Positions 58,871 to 64,000 of a stretch of DNA of 64,000 bases are shown here, piece after piece. A program made the position numbers and the translations under genes. The notes beneath the pieces are model-generated. The model did no database searches. It saw nothing but the letters and a program-made list of their open reading frames with translations, and had not been told where the DNA came from. The stretch is from Cryobacterium soli (GTDB taxonomy: Bacteria; Actinomycetota; Actinomycetes; Actinomycetales; Microbacteriaceae). Each line of letters begins with the position of its first letter. Position 1 is the stretch's first letter. The DNA is taken from the NCBI RefSeq assembly GCF_003611035.1, contig NZ_CP030033.1, positions 2,356,001-2,420,000 on the forward strand, given 5' to 3'.

Positions 58871-59386
58871 TCAGTGCAGGCCGGCCCGCTGCGCCAGCCC
58901 GCGCACGAAGGCGGCCTGGCCGGCGTGCTCCAGGTCGTCGCCGATCACGCTGACCAGCCGCACGGCCACGGTCACCGGTGGCGTCCAGCGGGTGTCGACC
59001 ACGCGGCCGAAGTCGTCTTCGCGCAGGGTGCCCAGGTAGGCGATGGTGCGCTCGTGCACGGCATCGAAGTAGCCGCGCAGCAGGTCGGAGCCCGCCCGCA
59101 CGGCCGCGACCTCGCCCGCGCTCTGGCGGTACCCGGTCGCACCGACAGCGAAGGGCAGGTCGAAGCGCTTCTGCCAGCCGGCGGTCGTCCAGAGCTGGGG
59201 CTCGCCCATGAGGTCGGCGACGTGGTCGTCCTGCACCCGGGTGAGGTGCCAGACCAGCCAGGCGATGGTGTTCGCCTCGGGGTCCGCACGGAACTCGAGC
59301 AGATCGGACCCGGCGCCCAAGAGCACGGCATGCACCGCCTCCTGCACCCGGCCGAAGGCATCCGTCATCAGATCGGTCGACAGCAT
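58871..59386 (-). CDS. DinB superfamily protein (DUF664-type)
   Basis: The 171-residue four-helix protein of the DinB/mycothiol-dependent enzyme fold has MLSTDLMTDAFGRVQEAVHAVL, the metal-binding His in TIAWLVWHLTRVQDDHVADL, FDAVHERTIAYLGTL and a final VIGDDLEHAGQAAFVRGL with further His. Three histidines could form the usual metal site. GGAGG lies 6 nt before the ATG, a strong ribosome-binding site. Mycothiol-linked chemistry is possible for this family in Actinobacteria but not shown here. Confidence 0.88.
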   Translation of the reverse strand: MLSTDLMTDAFGRVQEAVHAVLLGAGSDLLEFRADPEANTIAWLVWHLTRVQDDHVADLMGEPQLWTTAGWQKRFDLPFAVGATGYRQSAGEVAAVRAGSDLLRGYFDAVHERTIAYLGTLREDDFGRVVDTRWTPPVTVAVRLVSVIGDDLEHAGQAAFVRGLAQRAGLH

Positions 59387-59542
59387 TCGGTACCTCCAGT
59401 GGATTGAGGCCCACCCTAGTCCGACGAGGTCTGATCTGAGCTGCGCGGGCACAGCGCCGGTACGCGGGTGGCACGCCACGCGCGCATCGGCGCCCCTCCC
59501 GCGCGTCCGACACCGGGTGCACCCGGCCAGCATGGGCGCCAC

Positions 59543-59560
59543 TGTCTCGTATACGAGACA
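59543..59560. promoter_or_regulatory. Perfect 18-bp palindrome upstream of hut genes
   Basis: TGTCTCGTATACGAGACA is a perfect palindrome centred 62 bp before the hutH ATG. The GTATAC centre resembles GntR/HutC-type operators. No regulator gene is inside the window, so it may lie beyond the right edge or elsewhere. Confidence 0.75.
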
Positions 59561-59613
59561 CCAACCGGGTGAAAGCCGCTGCGCCGGGCCACGCGCAGGA
59601 GTCAGATAGGAGC

Positions 59614-61194
59614 ATGCACACCGTCGACACTGTCCTGCCCGCCGCCAGCACCGCTCCTGCGCCCGTCACCGTGGGCACCGGCCCGGTCTCGGTGGCGGAT
59701 GTCGTGGCCGTCGCCCGCCACGACGCCCCCGTGCGTATCGGCGACGATGCCCGCGCCGCCGTGGCCGCCAGCCGCGCCACCATCGAGATCCTCGCCACCG
59801 ACGTGCAACCGCACTACGGCATCTCCACCGGGTTCGGCGCCCTGGCCACGACCTTCATCACCGCGGCCGACCGAACCCGGCTGCAGCAGAGCCTGGTGCG
59901 CTCGCACGCGGCCGGCTCCGGCGCCGAGGTGGAGCGGGAGACCGTGCGCGCGCTCATGTTGCTGCGCCTGTCGACCCTGCTCACCGGGCGCACGGGCATC
60001 CGCCTGTCGACGGCCGAGGCCTACGCGGGCCTGCTCAACGCCGGCATCACCCCGATCGTGCGCGAGTACGGTTCGCTCGGTTGCTCGGGCGACCTGGCCC
60101 CGCTGGCGCACTGCGCCCTGGCGCTGATGGGCGAGGGCACCGTGCGCGACCGTGCCGGCATCCAGCTGCCCGCCGCCGACGCCCTCGCCGCGGCCGGCCT
60201 CGAGCCCGTGCTGCTGGCCGAGAAGGAGGGTCTGGCCCTCATCAACGGCACCGACGGCATGCTCGGCCAGCTCAGCCTGGCCCTGCACGACCTGCACACC
60301 CTGCTCAGCACCGCCGATGTGGCCGCCGCCATGAGCATCGAGGCGTTGCTCGGCACGGATGCCGTCTTCGCCGCCGACCTCGCCGGCCTCCGCCCGCAGC
60401 TGGGCCAGCAGGCTGCCGCCACGAACCTGCGCCACTTGCTCGCCGGCTCCCCCATCGTGGCGAGCCACAAGGGACCGGAGTGCACCCGCGTGCAGGACGC
60501 CTATTCGCTGCGCTGCGCCCCGCAGGTGCACGGCGCCGCCCGCGACACGATCGAGCACGCCGAACGCATCGCCGACCGCGAACTGGCCAGCGCCATCGAC
60601 AACCCCGTCGTCACGGTCGACGGCCGGGTCGAGTCCAACGGCAATTTCCACGGCGCCCCGGTCGCGTACGTGCTCGACTTCCTCGCCATCGCCGTGGCCG
60701 ACGTGGCCAGCATGTCCGAGCGCCGCACCGACCGGATGCTCGACCCGGCCCGCAGCAACGGCCTGCCCGCTTTTCTCGCCCACGACGTGGGGGTCGACTC
60801 CGGCCTGATGATCGCCCAGTACACCGCTGCGGGCATCGTCTCCGAGCTCAAGCGCCTCGCGGTGCCGGCCTCGGTCGACTCGATCCCGTCCTCAGCCATG
60901 CAGGAGGACCACGTGTCGATGGGCTGGCACGCCGCGCGCAAGCTGCGCACCGGCATCGACGGGCTGGCCCGGGTGCTCGGCATCGAGGTGATGACCGCGA
61001 GCCGTGCCCTCGACCTGCGCGCACCCCTGACGCCCGGCCCCGCCACCGGCGCCGTGGTCGCCGAGGTGCGCCGCGAGGTCGCCGGCCCCGGACCGGACCG
61101 GTTCCTCTCCCCCGACATCGAGTCCGTCGCCTCCTCCGTGCGGAGCGGCGCCGTGCTCGCCGCCGCGCAGAGCGTCACCGGCGCGCTGTACTGA
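59614..61194 (+). CDS. hutH: Histidine ammonia-lyase
   Basis: The enzyme deaminates L-histidine to urocanate, the first step of histidine use. The 526-residue MIO-type lyase has [16 protein letters not shown] with the catalytic Tyr, and [19 protein letters not shown] holding the cofactor triad. [35 protein letters not shown] and [19 protein letters not shown] follow. The triad is Cys157-Ser158-Gly159 rather than the standard Ala-Ser-Gly. AGGAG lies one base before the ATG (GCAGGAG is also present farther upstream). It is the first gene of the hut operon; hutU follows after 40 bp. Confidence 0.96.
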   Translation: MHTVDTVLPAASTAPAPVTVGTGPVSVADVVAVARHDAPVRIGDDARAAVAASRATIEILATDVQPHYGISTGFGALATTFITAADRTRLQQSLVRSHAAGSGAEVERETVRALMLLRLSTLLTGRTGIRLSTAEAYAGLLNAGITPIVREYGSLGCSGDLAPLAHCALALMGEGTVRDRAGIQLPAADALAAAGLEPVLLAEKEGLALINGTDGMLGQLSLALHDLHTLLSTADVAAAMSIEALLGTDAVFAADLAGLRPQLGQQAAATNLRHLLAGSPIVASHKGPECTRVQDAYSLRCAPQVHGAARDTIEHAERIADRELASAIDNPVVTVDGRVESNGNFHGAPVAYVLDFLAIAVADVASMSERRTDRMLDPARSNGLPAFLAHDVGVDSGLMIAQYTAAGIVSELKRLAVPASVDSIPSSAMQEDHVSMGWHAARKLRTGIDGLARVLGIEVMTASRALDLRAPLTPGPATGAVVAEVRREVAGPGPDRFLSPDIESVASSVRSGAVLAAAQSVTGALY

Positions 61195-61234
61195 CCCGTC
61201 CCATCCCGCAGCTCTCGAGAAAGCAGACCCGCTC

Positions 61235-63031
61235 ATGCCCGACCTGACCGAGACCGGCACCACTACCCCAGTGACGGATGCGACGCCCGCCGACCAGCAT
61301 CCGCCCCGCGTCGTGCGCGCCGCTCGCGGCACCACACTCACCGCCAAGAGCTGGCAGACCGAGGGCCCGCTGAGGATGCTGATGAACAACCTCGACCCCG
61401 AGGTGGCCGAGCACCCGGAGAAGCTCGTCGTCTACGGCGGCACCGGCAAGGCCGCCCGCAATTGGGAGGCCTACGACGCGATCGTGCGCACCCTCACCAC
61501 GCTCGAGAAGGACGAGACGCTGCTCGTGCAGTCCGGCAAGCCCGTGGGCGTGTTCCGTACCCACGAGTGGGCGCCGCGGGTACTGATCGCCAACTCCAAC
61601 CTCGTCGGCGACTGGGCCACCTGGCCGGAATTCCGCAAGCTCGAGGCCCTCGGCCTCACCATGTACGGCCAGATGACCGCCGGCTCCTGGATCTACATCG
61701 GCACCCAGGGCATCCTGCAGGGCACCTACGAGACCTTCGCCGCCGTGGCCGCGAAGAGGTTCAACGGCACCCTGGCCGGCACCCTCACCCTCACCGGCGG
61801 CGCCGGCGGCATGGGCGGCGCCCAGCCCATGGCGGTCACGCTCAACGAGGGTGTCGTGCTCATCGTCGACGTGGACCCGTCGCGCCTTCAGCGCCGGGTG
61901 GAACACGGCTACCTCGACGAGATGACCGACGACATCGACGACGCGATCACCCGGGTGCTCGCCGCCAAGGCAGAACGCCGGCCGCTGTCGGTGGGCCTGG
62001 TCGGCAACGCCGCAACGGTCTTCGCCGAGCTGCGCGCCCGCGAGGTGCCCATCGACATCGTCACCGACCAGACCAGCGCGCACGACCCGCTCGCCTACCT
62101 GCCCGAGGGCGTGACGGTGGCCGAGTGGCACGCCTACGCGGCCGAGAAGCCTGAGGAGTTCACCGAACGGGCCCGCGCCGCGATGGCCAAACACGTGCAG
62201 GCCATGGTCGATTTCCAGGATGCCGGCGCCGAGGTCTTCGACTACGGCAACTCCATCCGGGCCGAGGCGCTGCTCGGCGGTTGCGAGCGGGCATTCGACT
62301 TCCCCGGCTTCGTGCCCGCCTACATCCGCCCGCTCTTTGCCGAGGGCAAGGGCCCGTTCCGCTGGGCCGCGCTCTCCGGCGACCCGGCGGATATTGCGGC
62401 CACCGATAAGGCCATCGTCGACCTGTTCCCCGACGACGAACACCTGCGCCGCTGGATCACCGCCGCCGGCGAGAAGGTGCACTTCGAGGGCCTGCCCGCC
62501 CGCATCTGCTGGCTCGGTTACCAGGAGCGCCACCTGGCCGGCCTCAAGTTCAATGAGATGGTCGCCTCCGGGGAACTCAGCGCCCCGATCGTCATCGGCC
62601 GCGACCACCTCGACTCCGGCTCGGTGGCCTCGCCCTACCGCGAGACCGAGGGCATGAAAGACGGCTCGGATGCGATCGCCGACTGGCCCCTGCTGAATGC
62701 CCTGCTCAACACAGCCTCCGGCGCCACCTGGGTGTCGATCCACCACGGCGGCGGGGTTGGCATCGGCCGCAGCATCCACGCCGGCCAGGTGATCGTGGCC
62801 GACGGCACCCCGCTGGCCGCCGAGAAGATCTCCCGAGTGCTCGTGAACGACCCCGGCACCGGCGTGATGCGGCACGTCGACGCCGGCTACGAGCGCGCCG
62901 AGGAGGTCGCCCGCGAGCGCGGCCTGCGGGTTCCGATGTGGGAGACGGATGCGGCAGCAACGGATGCGCCCGCTGCTCCGGCCCCTGCCGCGCCCGTTTC
63001 TGCCGCGCCGGCGGATGCGCCCGATGCCTGA
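61235..63031 (+). CDS. hutU: Urocanate hydratase
   Basis: The enzyme converts urocanate to imidazolonepropionate using tightly bound NAD+. The 598-residue protein has [69 protein letters not shown], the NAD loop [15 protein letters not shown], and the Cys in [29 protein letters not shown] is near the end. It is about 40 residues longer than the typical enzyme because of a hydrophilic N-tail and an Ala-Pro-rich C-tail. The stop overlaps the next gene's start. Confidence 0.97.
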   Translation: MPDLTETGTTTPVTDATPADQHPPRVVRAARGTTLTAKSWQTEGPLRMLMNNLDPEVAEHPEKLVVYGGTGKAARNWEAYDAIVRTLTTLEKDETLLVQSGKPVGVFRTHEWAPRVLIANSNLVGDWATWPEFRKLEALGLTMYGQMTAGSWIYIGTQGILQGTYETFAAVAAKRFNGTLAGTLTLTGGAGGMGGAQPMAVTLNEGVVLIVDVDPSRLQRRVEHGYLDEMTDDIDDAITRVLAAKAERRPLSVGLVGNAATVFAELRAREVPIDIVTDQTSAHDPLAYLPEGVTVAEWHAYAAEKPEEFTERARAAMAKHVQAMVDFQDAGAEVFDYGNSIRAEALLGGCERAFDFPGFVPAYIRPLFAEGKGPFRWAALSGDPADIAATDKAIVDLFPDDEHLRRWITAAGEKVHFEGLPARICWLGYQERHLAGLKFNEMVASGELSAPIVIGRDHLDSGSVASPYRETEGMKDGSDAIADWPLLNALLNTASGATWVSIHHGGGVGIGRSIHAGQVIVADGTPLAAEKISRVLVNDPGTGVMRHVDAGYERAEEVARERGLRVPMWETDAAATDAPAAPAPAAPVSAAPADAPDA

Positions 63032-64000
63032 CCTCATCGCCCACGGGGTTCTCGCCGGTCTCGACGAGATCGCCGGCACCGGCCGCGACCTGCGCGCCGG
63101 CGGCTACTCGCGGCACCTCTGGCAGAGCGCCGAACTCGAGCTGCGCGCCTGGTTCACCGAACGCGCCGAACGGCTCGGCCTGGCCGTTGACACCGACCGC
63201 AACGGCAACATCTGGGCCTGGTGGGGAGCGCAGGGGCCGGACGCCGTGGTGCTGGGCAGTCACCTCGACTCCGTGCCGGGAGGCGGCGCCTACGACGGGC
63301 CGCTCGGGGTGGTCTCCGCACTCGAGGCCGTCGCCCGGCTGCAGGCCACCGGCTTCGTGCCCAGCCGGCCGTGCGCGGTGCTGGTCTTCGCCGAGGAGGA
63401 GGGCTCGAGGTTCGGAGTCGCCTGCCTGGGCTCGCGGTTGCTCTCGGGCGCCATCGATGCCGACCACGCCCGAAACCTCACCGACCGGGCGGGCGTCACC
63501 CTCGCCGAGGCGGCTGCCACCGCCGGTCTCGACCCGGTGCACCTCGGTCGCGACAGCGAGGCACTGGACCGAATCGGCATATTCCTCGAACTGCATGTGG
63601 AACAGGGCCGTGGCCTGATCGACTTCGGTGAACCCCTCGCGGTGGCCTCCTCGATCCTCGCGCACGGCCGCTGGCGCATGAGCTTCACCGGCCAGGGCAA
63701 CCACGCCGGCGCCACCCTGATGGCCGACCGCCGCGACCCGATGGTCGCCGCGGCGCAGGCCATCCTGGCCGTGCAGGAGGCGGCGCTGGCCAGCCCGGGC
63801 GCCCGCGCCACCGTCGGCCGCATCGAGGCCGTGCCCGGCGGCACCAACGTGATCCCGTCCGCGGTGACCGCCTGGCTCGACGCCCGCGCCGAGACCGACG
63901 ACGCGGCCCGCGCCATGGTCGCCGACATCACGGGCCGGCTGCAAGCCCAGCACACGGCCTGCGCCGCCACGGTCGTGGAGGAGTCCTGGACCGGCACCGT
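63024..64000 (+). CDS. M20 family amidohydrolase (allantoate/N-carbamoyl-amino-acid type), partial
   Basis: The gene runs off the right edge; about 325 residues are visible. Metal-binding motifs are [20 protein letters not shown] (His, Asp) and [10 protein letters not shown] (Glu-Glu). Later come FLELHVEQG (His/Glu ligand), [15 protein letters not shown] and [19 protein letters not shown], the allantoate amidohydrolase/carbamoylase pattern. The ATG at 63024 overlaps the hutU stop by eight bases, so it belongs to the hut operon. A role in a formimino- or formyl-glutamate step is inferred from position only. Confidence 0.9.
   Translation, partial: MPDLIAHGVLAGLDEIAGTGRDLRAGGYSRHLWQSAELELRAWFTERAERLGLAVDTDRNGNIWAWWGAQGPDAVVLGSHLDSVPGGGAYDGPLGVVSALEAVARLQATGFVPSRPCAVLVFAEEEGSRFGVACLGSRLLSGAIDADHARNLTDRAGVTLAEAAATAGLDPVHLGRDSEALDRIGIFLELHVEQGRGLIDFGEPLAVASSILAHGRWRMSFTGQGNHAGATLMADRRDPMVAAAQAILAVQEAALASPGARATVGRIEAVPGGTNVIPSAVTAWLDARAETDDAARAMVADITGRLQAQHTACAATVVEESWTGT

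Noticed and set aside
61175..63079. 634-codon open frame antisense to hutU
   Set aside because: Composition typical of a GC-driven antisense shadow; hutU is unambiguous.

Overview
The window is chromosomal DNA of a high-GC actinobacterium. Markers for this are NucS in place of MutSL-type mismatch repair, a DUF222/HNH (13E12-type) nuclease, an actinobacterial holin-X/DUF3618 stress operon, and many leaderless -10/start arrangements. Protein flavour (the DUF7882-like small protein, a MATE pump, gene neighbourhoods) points to Microbacteriaceae, perhaps Cryobacterium or a relative. The genus is an inference. I see no rRNA, tRNA, insertion sequence, prophage or CRISPR array. Both edges cut a gene: hemE at the left and an M20 amidohydrolase at the right.

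Layout. 1-3.5 kb: divergent haem genes hemE and hemA, with an alcohol dehydrogenase behind hemA. 3.6-10.3 kb: glyS, a lipoprotein deacetylase, the pyruvate/peptide carrier cstA-ybdD, a shikimate-dehydrogenase-like gene and a frameshifted Nudix gene. 10.4-16.9 kb: a DUF5655 protein, then a tightly coupled stress-type operon (three small membrane/helical proteins, YihY, Mn-catalase, Zn-alcohol dehydrogenase, a small protein). 16.9-25.7 kb, mostly minus strand: DUF7882-like gene, NAD(P)HX dehydratase, phosphatase, SDR, NCS1 permease, an active-site-deficient beta-lactamase homologue and an M13 peptidase. 25.8-31.1 kb, plus strand: quinone reductase, MATE and MFS transporters, nucS, HAD phosphatase.

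31.2-37.6 kb: a MerR/SDR pair, the formaldehyde-fixing RuMP genes hxlB-hxlA with a divergent ATPase-LuxR regulator and a perfect operator dyad between them, and an ArsR-SulP operon. 38-47.3 kb: a two-domain FKBP lipoprotein, a guanidine-III riboswitch driving a Gdx/SugE-type SMR exporter, the HNH nuclease, panD, a class II UvrA, and a two-gene operon of a cysteine-desulfurase-like enzyme and a membrane-anchored thioredoxin-fold protein. 47.5-54.8 kb: a complete oligopeptide-type ABC transporter headed by DUF1684, divergent from a GNAT-AAA+ fusion. 54.8-57.7 kb: gntR-gntP-gntK gluconate module. 57.9-64 kb: a zinc-ribbon coiled-coil protein, a 94-bp tandem repeat, a DinB protein and the start of a histidine-utilisation operon (hutH, hutU, M20 amidohydrolase).

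Cross-cutting signals. About fourteen genes have a TANNNT hexamer 6-7 nt before the start codon and no ribosome-binding site. The same geometry, and separately a well-placed Shine-Dalgarno, each point to an ATC start codon, in two different genes. GGGAC-N4-GTCCC-like (DosR-type) dyads sit about 42 bp upstream of the inferred transcription starts of both the ArsR-SulP and the desulfurase-thioredoxin operons. Two different palindromic repeat families each occur twice in the window, always just downstream of genes.
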